A stretch of 64,000 bases of DNA from Pterobdella sp. o SKG-2022 (taxonomy: Eukaryota; Annelida; Clitellata; Hirudinida; Piscicolidae). Below, piece by piece: positions 1 through 23,068 of this stretch (its first letter is position 1; each line of letters opens with the position of its first letter). The notes under the pieces were generated by a model. It was not told the DNA's origin. It was given only the letters and a program-made list of their open reading frames with translations, and ran no database searches. The translations under genes were made by a program, and so were the position numbers. The DNA lies in the NCBI GenBank assembly GCA_964035795.1, contig OZ038322.1, positions 20,438,674-20,502,673 of the forward strand, read 5' to 3'.

Positions 1-9
1 GGTGGACAG
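1..9 (+). other. possible exon end with splice donor
   Basis: The window opens with GGTGGACAG followed by gtaagt, a consensus animal 5' splice site. The nine bases could be the end of an exon on the plus strand. The next plus-strand acceptor next to coding sequence is the tttttag just before the bHLH start codon at 1694, so this could be a 5' untranslated exon of that gene. The evidence is one splice motif only. Confidence 0.35.
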
Positions 10-571
10 GTAAGTTTGGTGATAAATGTTCCTTGTGTCATTACAGCATTATCACCACACATTCACGCGATCAGTTTTGATATATTAATCAAAATCTTCG
101 TGTGGTTTAGAGCATTTATTTGATTACGACTAATGCTGACTGATTTTTTTTTTCAATTTTTTTTGCAAAACATTGAAATAAGTAGTTTTCATGCAACTAT
201 TTTCATAAAAACTAAAATTTTTTATAGAATATACTTCGAAATAGTAAATTTAATCATATTAGTTGAAATATTTCAATAAAAATAAATTTGAAAACTAATT
301 TTTCGTTTTCTCAACCTACATAAGCTGCTCCCGTTGAAGAGAGTTTAGTGCTATTAAATTTAACTTTTCAAAAACAATTAATGTACTTTTGAGTTATTTT
401 CCAACAAAACATCACATGTGAGAAATTTTTGGAAAGATTTATCAAGACAAAAGCTAGAATTTTCAATAAGTATAGCCTTGATATAAAACGTTAGCCTATA
501 ATATAAATAAAATAAAAGATTGAAATATTTTTGAAATTGAAACTTATTTTTTTTTAATTTTCTAGATTAGT

Positions 572-612
572 TATTATAGTGATTCGCATTTATATAGCGC
601 GCTTTTCACAGA
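572..612 (-). repeat. CR1/L2-type LINE tail fragment
   Basis: Read on the minus strand, this short stretch contains agcgcgctatataaatgcg, the same kind of 3' tail seen at the end of the LINE fragment near 25915 (gcgctatataagt). It looks like a remnant of a retroposon mobilised by a CR1/L2-like LINE. Apart from it, I see no supported gene between 10 and 1690. Confidence 0.4.
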
Positions 613-1693
613 TTTCTTGATCTTTTTTTTCTTTTTTATCTAAAGAATTAATGCCTCAAACACCCCCATATTAATATTGCAATATTTCAGAATTCCACGT
701 TGAAATCATTTGTATTAAAGTGATATTTGACGTTCAAGATTTTCGTTACACGAGCTTTTTTAATGGTGTTCTTTTCCACTTATTTAATCAAGCCATTCAT
801 CCATTCAGTCAAGCAGCCAGCCGTTTGTTGGTACACATGTTAATCAATTTACAAAGACTTCCATTAATTATTTACAATTTCTCAATCCTATTATACAATT
901 ATAAAAATTTCGTAAAAGATTCTAGAAGAAGAAATTTTCATTTAGAACTTTGATACAATGACGAAGAAACGTATTAACATATAGCGTATTGTATAGCGAA
1001 TCATAAATGTCCCTATCCTGTTATCTCCTATTTGCTTCAGACCTGCATTCTTGCGAACCAAACCACATTGAAAGTTTATCTTTGCAAGCATCTATCTTCA
1101 TATTTCTATGCTTCTCAATTACATTGTGTTGGCGATGTAAGAATGAAATAAATGAGCGGTTCAGATAAAGCTAGTGTATGAACAAAACGATTTTTAACAA
1201 AATTGATGATGGTTTGAGAAATTTTTTTGCTAACACATTTCACCCACGTTCTCAAAGATATTGAGACATGATAAGTCATCAATGTTGCTGTGCGTGTCTT
1301 AGTGACGCGAGATACCATCTCCAGAATAATCTTTTCCAGAGCTATATCTGTCTCCATAAGAAAATAAAAATATTCATAATAAATTAGACATAAGAAGTAT
1401 AATTTTTACCAGCAAAAACATTCAAAGTTACTTTGAAAAGATTTTATCGTTTGGGATGATTTATAGCATACCATAAAACGAAGAGATGTTTTATTTTCCA
1501 ATATTTTAGTGTTGAGATGGAGTCATTTCAGGCTTATGTTCATGGGATTGTATACGATGAAAAATAAATTAATTGTTATATCGCTTTTGTGATAGTATGA
1601 AAATCTCTAAAAGATAGATTCATTTTGAATTTTTATTTTAAAAGATTTATCCTATATCCTTATTGAAACCGAGAAAAACCCATTTTTTAGGAA

Positions 1694-4268
1694 ATGAGCA
1701 AGAAAACGAGTATGGAACTACACAAAACTGAAAAGAAAAAAATTAATGAAAACCATACAAAAAATGCAAATAATGAAAAAATTGACAAAAAATCTAACTA
1801 CGATGAAGTTAATAACAATATAAATAACAGGCCTGTGAAAAGCATTAAAACTCTTACTGATTATAATAATAAAATCAGTGACACAACTCACCTTAATGGA
1901 GACAAAAGCAAAAGCCCTTGTTTTAAAGGTAATATTTCGGATATCAATCTTACAGATTTTGATCGAAACGACCACACTTTCACAAGTAATAATCTAAAAA
2001 GCATTTTTAACCAAAATAAAAAACCCATTGGAACGGCTTTCATAACATCTTCCCACAAAGAAAACCAATCTTTTGTATTCAATAACTTTTACAAAAACGA
2101 TTGTAACTACACTAAAACTTGCGATAAAAATTTCAATAAAAAATATATTTATCAAAATGAGGTAGATGGAAAAATTGGGCAAGAAATGAGTGAGAAGGAA
2201 GCATTTTCGAGCAATGGCAACACCAAGTACTCGGACTTCTACAGCAGTGGCAGTACCGATGAAGACAACTCAAAGCATAGCAGTTTTCATGTTGAAAAAC
2301 TTATTAAAACATCTCCAACACAACAAGTCAAACAATTAATCATGCAACCTAGTTATAACTACTCCAACAGCAATTATAAAAACAACTTTTTATACGATAA
2401 AAATTTGAAAAATAACTTCAACGAAAATGATATGTACAGCACTTCCAAAAACGAAAACATCCTCAACAAATGCAACTACATCAACCCACCCAGCAACAAC
2501 AACGATGAAGCCCCTGAATGCAAACGACGATGCTACCAAGAAGAGCCCCCAGTTGATGAAGACTCTGCTTCAAAGAAGGACTTTAAAGGAAATAAAGACA
2601 TCAAAGAAAAGAAACACGTTAGATTTGGATTCTATAAGCCAAAAGTCGGAAACTTAAAAATTATTAAGAATTAAATCAATATACTTTAGAGATGAAGCTT
2701 GTTTAAACAATTTTAACATTGTCAATTTACTTATTGATAAGGTTATATTTGTGAAGAAAAGTTGCATACCTTCAAAATAAGGCTGGATTCATTAGTTTTT
2801 GGCGTTAGATTGCATTTTTTAGTTATCTTTTTTTAAGTTATCACGCGTGAAAAAAATTTTAAAATATGAAGTTTACCATTTTGGCATAAAAGTAACAAAT
2901 ATTAAGTTAAAACATTGGATATTATTTATAATAGTTATAATTCACAATACGATTTCAAAACAACACTGAGTTTTTAATATTTTTCACAAATCTTTACATA
3001 TTAATTTGAACCTCACTTATGTTTATAATAACACATCGACATGATTCTCTCAACAGATCAGACTGAGCATCAACGCCAGGGAACGCAGACGCATGCATGA
3101 CTTGAACGATGCTCTTGATGAGCTAAGATCAGTCATTCCTTACGCCCATAGTCCTTCAGTGAGAAAACTCTCTAAAATAGCCACATTGCTGCTAGCGAAG
3201 AATTTTATCTTAATGCAGTCAAACGCCATTGATGAGTTGAGAAGGATGTTGGGGTATCCCGCTTGTAAAAGTAATGAAGCACAAAATGCTGAAAACGATG
3301 TAGGCATTGATAATGGGTATAATAGTGGAGAAAAGGTTGTTAATCCTTCCAATGAGAACAGGATTGTCAGTTACAACGGTGCAAGAGGTAGCAAGAGTGA
3401 GATTAATGTGTTGAATAATAAGTATAGTAAAAGTAATAATGTAATTGAAGAAAAAAATAACGTGGAACAATTTGATAAAGCTTATAAAACTGGTTTTACC
3501 AATCGGTTTAGTTATGACAGCTTTCACAATGTAAATGAAAATGGAGAAAATGAAGAAAAAACCAACGGAAGTAAAAACGAAAATACCGAAAATTTTAAAA
3601 CACAAAAATTTCTTATGAATAGCTTTAATCAAAAAACAAAATTTAATGTTAAAAGCAATACTTTGTATAAAACAAAAAATTACACAAATTCTTTCAGCAC
3701 CTATAACCACTTCCAAACTGATATATCTAAGAGAGAAAATTTTTTTTACGACGATAAGAAAACTTTTTTTAACAAAACTACTAATGAGAAATTGCCAACA
3801 GCAAAATCAGACGAAGCAAAAGAAGACAAACAAGTTAAATGTTTAGAATCATCATTAGCTACAAAAAAACCTCTATTCTTTTTGCCTCATTTACCAGCGG
3901 CTTATCCTCTTCAGTTCTACCACAACAACATTCAACAACAACTTTTGATGCACCAACAACAACACCTTCTACAACACGCTCAGATGCAATCTTTTCTCCC
4001 TAGTTTTCACCACCATCTACATTACAACATCCAACAACCCTTCATCGTCAACAACCACGAACAAAATAAATTCAGCGATAATAAAAATAATGAGTTAGAG
4101 TACTTAGATAATTTCTCCAAAAAAACTTTAGGCAACGAGTTAATAAACTACAAAAACACAAGCGATAGATCGTCACTGAAAGAGATTGACCAGGAAGCAT
4201 ACAACACACCCACATACCCCACCGCTAATAATGAAGAATACGACTTTGATGATGATGAAACGAATTAG
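1694..4268 (+). CDS. BHLHE22: bHLH transcription factor, BHLHE22/23 (Beta3) type
   Basis: Two exons are supported, 1694-2617 and 3057-4268, joined in phase 0 and giving 711 residues. Exon 2 opens with the whole bHLH: the basic region [20 protein letters not shown], then helix 1, loop and helix 2 including [20 protein letters not shown]. This is the Olig-superfamily signature and is closest to BHLHE22/23, neuronal repressors that bind E-boxes in the nucleus. The donor after KKH (gttaga) is weaker than the acceptor (ctcaacag). The protein is much longer than vertebrate BHLHE22 (about 380 aa): an Asn/Lys/Ser-rich N-terminus of about 300 residues and a long C-terminus with a Gln/His-rich stretch (around 3925-4050). 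An acceptor-like tttttag lies four bases before the ATG, suggesting a 5' UTR intron or spliced-leader addition. AATAAA at 4423 is a candidate poly(A) signal. Confidence 0.88.
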
Positions 4269-4493
4269 ATTTATTTTCACTTTAGTATGCCAACTTTATT
4301 TTATTGTTTTTATAAAAATGTTTTGAACCATCTATTAGAGTGATTTTAGTTTGTGAACGTTGTAGCAGTAGTTTATTCAACTTTTTTGAAGAAAAGAAAA
4401 CAAAGCAAATGTTCTACTAACAAATAAAACAAAATACTTCACTATTTAATTTTTATTGAATAAAAAACTAAAATAATTTAAAATCCTTCCATT

Positions 4494-15571
<11,078 letters not shown>

Positions 15572-17717
15572 CTGATAAAAATATTTTAAAATGAATAAAT
15601 TAGTAATTATAAGGAATTTGGTGGGCGTATACGGTAAATTAAAACACAGGTGAACTAAAATTAAATGAAAAAAAATATTTGTGAAATAAAATTTACTTCT
15701 TGTGAAAGTGACATTTAAATTATTTTTTTCAACTTCTTACATAAAGATAAATTTAATTTAGTTTTAAGTTTACCTTTAACCGACATCTGATTAAAAATTA
15801 ATTTATTCTAATTTTTGATTTTATTCAACTTTTAATAATTTTTTGTGTTATATACATTAAAAAATTAATTTTTAAACATTTGTTTTTTTAATTTATAAAA
15901 AAAATTAGTTTTTGTCAGTTAGTTATTACAATTTTGTTTCTATGTTTTGAACGATATTGTGAATCCGTAATCAGAGATGGGCTTTACAAAATAAAAAAAA
16001 AACATTTTATATAATTTTTAAAAGTTTGAATTTATTAAAACTATTATTAATCAAACACAATAATTTAAACAGTTTTTTTCAGATTATGAAAAATAGATTG
16101 GAATTTATTGTTATGTTTTGAAAATTTGAACAATTATGAAAAAATATATAATATAAAACTTACATTGATCACATCATCAAGCTACCTTATCTATCCCAAA
16201 CAAAAGAATCTAAGAAAATCGGTAAGTTTTTTTTAAATTTGAATAAAAAATAAAATTATTGATTAAATCAAAGATAAAAAAAAAACTAATTCTTCAGACG
16301 CATTTTGAGTATATACAGGTATCAAATGAATAAATTGGCAGATTACTTCTAAAATAAAGTGAAGTCAACGATTTTAGATTTTAAAGTAGAGAAACTATAA
16401 TTTTAAAATGAATGCATTTCTAAAAAGTTTAACATAATGTTTCAATTTCTACTCAATATTTATTCAAATGAAACACTTTTAGGAGTTTATTTTATTCCAC
16501 CAAGCTTTTCGTAAGATGAACTTACATTATGAAGTGGAAGTAAAAATATTTGAAAAACAATATATTGCAAAAAAATCGATAGTAAAACTGACCATTATTA
16601 CTAACAATAAGATTTCTGTCGAGATTTCGAATTTGAAAAAAAAATTACCAGTACATTTTTTAAAATCTTAAGAATTTACTAATGCCAATGTTTTGAAACA
16701 TTATAATCATACTTTTGTTCATATCTATGGTACACATATGAATGAAATAATTTAGTTTATATAAGGTTAATAACGTAAAAATTAGAGTTAATCGATGATA
16801 TAAACCAAAATGTTTGTTTTGAAATTGAATAAATTTTAGAGAAAATAAATTAATCAATTTTTATATAAATATACTAAAATTATTACATTTCATGGAAACA
16901 TTGATTTTTTAGGATGTGTGCTTGAAGTTTCATTTCTTTTCAAGTGCTTCAACGTTAAAAATCAGCTTAGCTTTAGCATCATTATCATGACAACTGTAAA
17001 TTTTATGCTAAATAATTCGCAGCTGTTAAGACTGCTTGTAGTTGCTTATGATTCTGCGTATTATTCATTTTCTTTTACTAAAAAAAATATATATAATTAT
17101 AATTGATTATTTCTTCAGTTATTTATGGGTTTTACTTTTATTCGTTTTGTTGTATATTTTTTGTGACGTAATTATTCTTAAAGGGAAAATGATCGTGAAA
17201 ATATTTTTTAAATTTTTTCATTACTACGTCATAAAAACGCTTTAAAATTGTTTGTTCTATATGTAGTGTCTTCGGTTTAGAAAACCGACCAATGGCGTTG
17301 CAACTTTCAACCGGTTCAAGGCGGTTATTCTTACGAATCAAGCTGCTTATCGCCATAGCTTGCTGGTTTCCGGTTGAGTCTTCCATCGTATGAGTTCAAC
17401 CAGTTGACTTTTTACCGCCATTTTGAATAATTTCAAGTTTAACTCACTAGTTTATATATTTAGAGCAACTTGGAAAGTGCTAAGGTACAATATATAAACC
17501 AACTTTAAAAATTTACTTTTAAACAAAATGTCTTTGGCTATTGTTTTTTTAAGCATGCAGTTTACATAGAATCTTTACATGCGCATTTGAATTTATTTTC
17601 CGGAAAAAATAATTTGAAAGATTAACAACTAGTTGTAAATTTTTTTATGAAGAGTATTGGACAAATATTTACATTTTTACGCTATGAAACTTGTTTTCAA
17701 TCATTTTCTTTTAAAAG
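15572..17717. other. region between VPS11 and the NSE2-fusion gene
   Basis: This interval should hold the missing first exon of VPS11 and the promoters of both divergent genes. The stretch 17270-17420 is noticeably less AT-rich than its surroundings, and on the minus strand it has an open frame starting MEDSTGNQQAMAISS (ATG at 17386). It may be a bidirectional promoter or untranslated exon. I could not join that frame to the WRRF exon of VPS11 with a convincing donor. The rest is AT-rich, with nothing else recognised except repeat copy A. Confidence 0.4.
16459..16555 (+). repeat. hairpin-core dispersed repeat, copy A
   Basis: This stretch is close to the reverse complement of 57785-57877. 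It shares the flank with aaacacttttaggagttta and the core aagcttttcgtaagatgaac followed by ttacattatgaagtgg. The core GTAAG...CTTAC is a small palindrome found in all members of the family listed here. Confidence 0.75.
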
Positions 17718-20700
17718 ATGGAACCAAAGCGGATTCGCTTGGATACCAGTCAAGTTAGCAATGAAACTTTACTCTTCAACATGCCTGTTATCAGTAAGAA
17801 TAAAATTTATTTCACGAACTTTTTAACATATCTAGGCATGCAGGATAATTTAAATTTATAATGTGAATAGATTCCAACGGGGGCAGACAACTTCCACAAA
17901 ATTTGCCCAACATTCGACTACAAAATCTAACTTCAATTGTTGATACAAATTTAATTAACAAAAGCGTTGGTAACAACAATATAATCATCAGAAGTGCTAA
18001 TTCTCTATCTCACATGAACAACAATAACGCCAGGCCTGTGCCACAAGCTGTGAGTGTTCTTATATATCTCATTCAAGTTAATCATTCAAAAAAATAGTTT
18101 TAAGTTTGAATTCAGTTGGGTGTTAATAAATTACCCATGTTTGGAATTTTTTTATAATTCTCATGTTCAATTCCTCAGTCAATTCCTCCAAACAATATAC
18201 TTAGGCTTTCAAAAAACCAGCCATACAATTATTCAGGTTTGAAAACAATTGTATGCAGTTTTCATAAATTTTATACTTTTCTCACTAGTTTGCTGTTATT
18301 TTCTTAATAATAATGTTCGAAAAAAGAAAAATTTTTAGAAATGGGTTTATATTTTATTTTTTTAATTTATTAATGCTCCTATAACCTTTTTTATAGGATC
18401 CTCTAACAATGCAACAAGTGGCACCGTCAACACCCACAGCAACATGAATAATAGTAACAATGGCTCAGGATCAATATCCATACCAGCAATACAAGTTCGC
18501 ATTGGGTCCAAAAAGTTTAAGCCATTATCGAGTGTTACTTTCAAAGATGATGGAATTCTTTTCACTTTAAAAGGTAAAATATCATTATAATTTTCAGCAG
18601 CAATAATCATTTTTTAAAAAGACTACAATGTTTAATTCTAGTTGTGTTTTATTTTTATGCTATGCTTATTAATGATCTTCCTTTCATAGTCTTACATAAA
18701 ACCCTATAAAATGAATATGCAGATTACAGTTTTGCTCCAGTGTTGCTGAATGCTCGAGCCATACAGAAATGCAAAGCCAACTTGACACCCTATGGGTACC
18801 CTGTCCTCTTTCTCTTCCTTGAGTCTTCTTGTATGCGACAAATCAGAAACATCTTTTCTCTCACTCATAAAGAATTTTCTGCTAATTCAATTGGTTTGTT
18901 ATATCCATTCAGTATTAGAATTATATTAACTTAGACTAAAAATTTGATTTTTTTGTGTTTTGTATTTATGTTTCAAAGTTTTTTAAATGTTATACATTGA
19001 AACTAAAATGAGTAAAATAAACTTTTATTGCTCCATTTAGTATATTAAAGCATAATGTAAGCTTTAAAATTATATCTTCAAAATAAAGTAAGTATATTAT
19101 TGGTAATATTATCATCACCACCATCAATGCATGCAGTTGAGTTTAAGCAATGTATCACCATCTTCCCATACATCCCTCCCGACTCCCCTCTCTCAGCCGA
19201 GCAGATGATGTTTGGTCTTCGAAAGGCATTTGATGCCATGGTTAAAAGGTCTGCAACATATTTCTCGTTTATCCCTTCAATCATTTCAATTTAATGTTTG
19301 GCATGATTACTTTCAATGAAATACCCTAGTTCACAAAAACTTACTTGTTTTTTCCACATTTAATGAGATTTATTGGCATTATAATCGTTAACTTAAAAGC
19401 AAAATGTTTTATTTAAAATTTTTTGCTTTAACTTTCATCACAAACCATTGCAGATACCCTCGTAGTACACGCATTCTTGAAGTCATATCCAATGAACAAG
19501 TAAGTTTCTTTATGTAATATCAATGCATGCATTATTCTTATGTTGTGGGATCATGGAGGCGTTAAAAATGATTTTTTTTATTGTAAATATAATCATTTCT
19601 CATCATATTAGAGTTAAGGATGTCATAAATAAAATAATCATTCACTTTCAAGGTGATAGACACCCTATTAATGAACAGTCAAGAAAAACCGGACTCTTCA
19701 GATTCTGTTAATAATAACAACAACAATAATAGCAACCCTAATAATAACAACAACAATAATGCTAACAGCAGTAACAACAAAAATAATAATAGCACACCAA
19801 ACAATCAAATGGTAACGAGAAGCAATTCACATAATGATAATATAAGTAATAATAGTACTGTGAACAATAATGTAAGCAATAATGATACTCATCACCAACA
19901 AAACAACAGACAAGTGAGTGTTTTAAAACATATTTTTACTATTCAATAATATGCCATTAGATAGATATTTTTTTCTTTTAATTGTATGTAAATAATAATA
20001 AATAAATTGAAAAATCTTTATTCATTTGAATAGAAAGATAAAATTTTTATGTGTAAAAATTACAAAAAATGAATGCATAAAATTCACACTTAAGAAATTG
20101 GTGCAGGTGAACCAACCATCAAACCCACCAGCCCCCCTTCTCACCATCCCCAACGACAAGGCCTTATGGCAAGTGATGCAGAAGAACCTCGTGGTCAGTT
20201 TGGTTTTGACTGTCTACATTTTAGTTCAATATTTTGTACCAAAAAAACATTAAGAGAAAATTTTTTATACATTCATTGAGAATCAAAAGCTGTAATTTTC
20301 GATAAGTTTAGCCTCATTTATATTAGCGAAAAAATTAAATCATAACTATGACTATATAATAATTCAATCAAAGGCTATAATTATGAATCATTGTAAAAAC
20401 AAATATATGTTATTGGAATTTAAATTTTTTTTATTTCAAATAATTTTTTAAGAAAGTACTTCACAGAAAAATAGAGTAATTCATACAAAAGCCACTATAT
20501 ACTCTAATTTGGATAAAGTTTAACGTCGATTTTTGAAAAAATTCCTATTAGTTTCTGTATTATCAGAATCGTTATAATGTAATCTTATAATGCACATACA
20601 CGTTTTCACAGAGGGGGGGCTTGTACCACGTGATGACTCCAGGTTCACAACGCAAGTACTGCATCTGGGATGGAGTGCAGCTGGTGCCATGTGAGTTAGA

Positions 20701-22771
20701 TTATTCATTTCTAGATTTCATGAACATTATGAATCATCATGAAGTGAGTCATGTAACATCATGGGTTGTGGATTATTAGAAGCTAAATGATGATGATGAT
20801 GATGATGAATCTGTTGTAAGCGAGTGATATGTCCAATTATTATAGACTCAGCTCCTTTATGTATGATTATATTGATTCATCTGATACGTCAGTTAAAATC
20901 TAAATAGGTTCAGCATGAAATAAAATAAACTCTCAAAAGTGTTTTCATTTGATTATTGTTCAGCATCTTTACAACACTATTTAGTTTCAGTTTTTTTTCA
21001 TTTCATAGTATTGTTGTAGTAATTCATATGTAATGTTTTTCCAGGCTTGGTGCATAACACAGAAGTGCAGGTGGATTGCAGTTATGTGAGGTTTGGTATA
21101 TCATTGCATGCATGTGTGGGACCAGTGAAGATAAAGCCTGACAACAGTGCCGCCATATGCTTCAGTGTCAGATGTTGGTGCTTGTGTTTTTGTATCGGAT
21201 TCTTCAAATAGTTTTTTCAATAAAATTTTTTTATAAATTTGATAAGGAGTAGTTTGAATTAAAAATTTCATAAATTGCTTTTGTTCATAGTTAATCATGA
21301 TGACTCATTTCAAATGCCACAGCAACAAGGTCTGACAAGGTGGTCGATATCTGCATAGGGGTGCAAGACATGATGGTCAACCAGATCCATGGAAATAACC
21401 AGCATTCATGTGTTTTCATCTCCGTCACTCCACACACTTCAGAGAAACTGTCATCACTTCTGGAACTACACGATGCTGATGATAAGAACAATGCTGTCAC
21501 CAGTGCTAGCAAAGGAAATGCTGTCTTTGATTGCAACAGTTCAGGTGCCTTCCTTACTTGTTTCACGTCTATTGAGTTTTCATTTTTTTATCATTTTAAG
21601 CTATAATCATTACGATTTTTAATGACATTTCTTACTTTTTTTTGATCTGTCATCTTTATATTTTTTTGAATCCCAAACAACAGACATTTCAAAAAAGTAC
21701 ATCATATTGTTCTTGAAATCGTTGCACAAGGACCAAGAGGAGGCAATATTGAATATGAAGATTGCCACTGAGACCTCGTATCTCAAGAAAAATACCCACA
21801 TGTTCATCAGACTCGACCTCAACACCACCCTCAACCTCCTCGCCAAGATCGTCGAAAACTCTAACGGTATCTCTTATTTTTCCATTTATATTTGACATAG
21901 GCTTTTGTTTGAATTAAGCCAAAGTTTATGACATATGAATAATTTTGAAATTAAAATGTTAGGTTTTTGAACCAATGTATAATAATTAATATTTATCATA
22001 ATATTATCACAACAGAAGAAATCAAACGTTCGTTAAGCACGATTTCTCCACAGGGCCCGCCTACCTTGGTAATTTACCTTGTTCATAAAACTTTTTCTAT
22101 ACAAAGCTTTTGCTCCAAATTTTTTTGAGCGTTATTTCATAGTCTTATTTAATTTCTTGTAAGCACTAATTCAACTTGAGCACTAATCCAAATAACTCAA
22201 TTATTTACCAAAACCACACAACAGGAGAAGTTTATAAAGGTTCTAACGGTAGATTTCAATGCTAAAATACACAATGTTGACGATGATAATGGTGATGATG
22301 ACGACGATGATGATATCGTCATGGTGCAGCAAGAACTAGGAATCAAGTGCCCTTACACACAAAAAGTAATTATAATTTTTTGACTTAAATTAATTGGTTT
22401 CCAAAAGTTTAAAAATTTTGAGTTAAAAACAAAAATGTATATTGAAAGTTTGTAAGAGTTCGATTACAATCGCAGGTGATGCAGGAACCAGTCAGAAATA
22501 AAAAATGTGGTCACAATTACGAAAAGCAAGCCATTTTGCAATTTATCGATATCAAAAAAGGAAATGCCAAGTATGTCTATTTGATTACATATTTTTTCAA
22601 TATATTATAAGATATAATATAACAGTTAGTTTTTTATATTTGTATAACTTAATTAATTATAGATGTCCTTACGCTGGTTGTGCTAACGCTGAGTGCTTGA
22701 CGCACGATGTGTTGGAAGACAACCTAGAACTCAAACAACACATCGAAAGCATCAATAGTTTACAGAAATGA
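17718..22771 (+). CDS. NSMCE2: NSE2/MMS21-type SUMO ligase with long novel N-terminus
   Basis: Seventeen exons, all with compatible phases, give 725 residues: 17718-17793, 17871-18049, 18179-18236, 18397-18573, 18723-18893, 19137-19248, 19454-19499, 19653-19913, 20107-20193, 20612-20690, 21045-21173, 21323-21544, 21684-21866, 22016-22068, 22225-22365, 22476-22570, 22663-22771. The C-terminus is an SP-RING of the NSE2 subunit of the SMC5/6 complex: CPYTQKVMQEPVRNKKCGHN, then the KCPYAGC motif, preceded by an acidic DDD run and a helical region, as in NSE2. This part (from 21684) is about 193 aa, near the size of a whole NSE2. The upstream 530 residues are not NSE2. They include Asn-rich linkers and two segments (residues about 155-225 and 395-470) that look alike: VRIGSKKF...YPVLFLFLESS and VRFGISLH...HSCVFISVTPH. 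They could be PH-like modules of the kind found in SENP6/7, but I am unsure. An acceptor-like ttttaaaag abuts the ATG. Confidence 0.78.
20278..20356 (+). repeat. dispersed repeat B
   Basis: This intronic stretch matches 27931-28010 (gagaatcaaaagct..., then gataa.tttagcct and ttagcgaaaaaa). Diverged or inverted relatives lie near 35050, 51310, 56725 and 4925. No coding potential or terminal structure is visible. Confidence 0.6.
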
Positions 22772-23068
22772 TAAGAAATCCTCCTTATGGTCGCATTGTT
22801 ATTATGTATTTTTTTCTATTAGCCTCATGTTTAAGGAGGTGGAATAGTCAACTTAAAAAGTTTATAATTTATATTATTTTTTTACTTCGATTTAGGAACA
22901 AAGTGTATATATCTGTATATTTGAACATTTTTTACCTTTCTTGATTCATCGAATAAATACATAAAATGTGAATTTTATTTTTCGAGAATAAAAACTTCAA
23001 ATCAAAATAATTTCATCTGCCATAAGCTTGTACCATATTGTATCAGTATCCCTTTACTGAATAGAAGG

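Noticed and set aside
1718..2182. Minus-strand frames opposite the bHLH exon
   Set aside because: They are shadows of the Asn/Lys-rich coding strand, which naturally gives long Phe/Ile/Val-rich antisense frames.
17138..17386. Minus-strand protein starting MEDSTGNQQAM as VPS11 exon 1
   Set aside because: The best donor (cgtaag) would leave phase 1, but the WRRF exon of VPS11 needs phase 0, and VPS11 proteins have a much shorter N-terminus.
18362..18610. Minus-strand 82-codon frame with a membrane-like stretch
   Set aside because: It is antisense to exon 4 of the NSE2-fusion gene, whose plus-strand frame, phases and splice sites fit.
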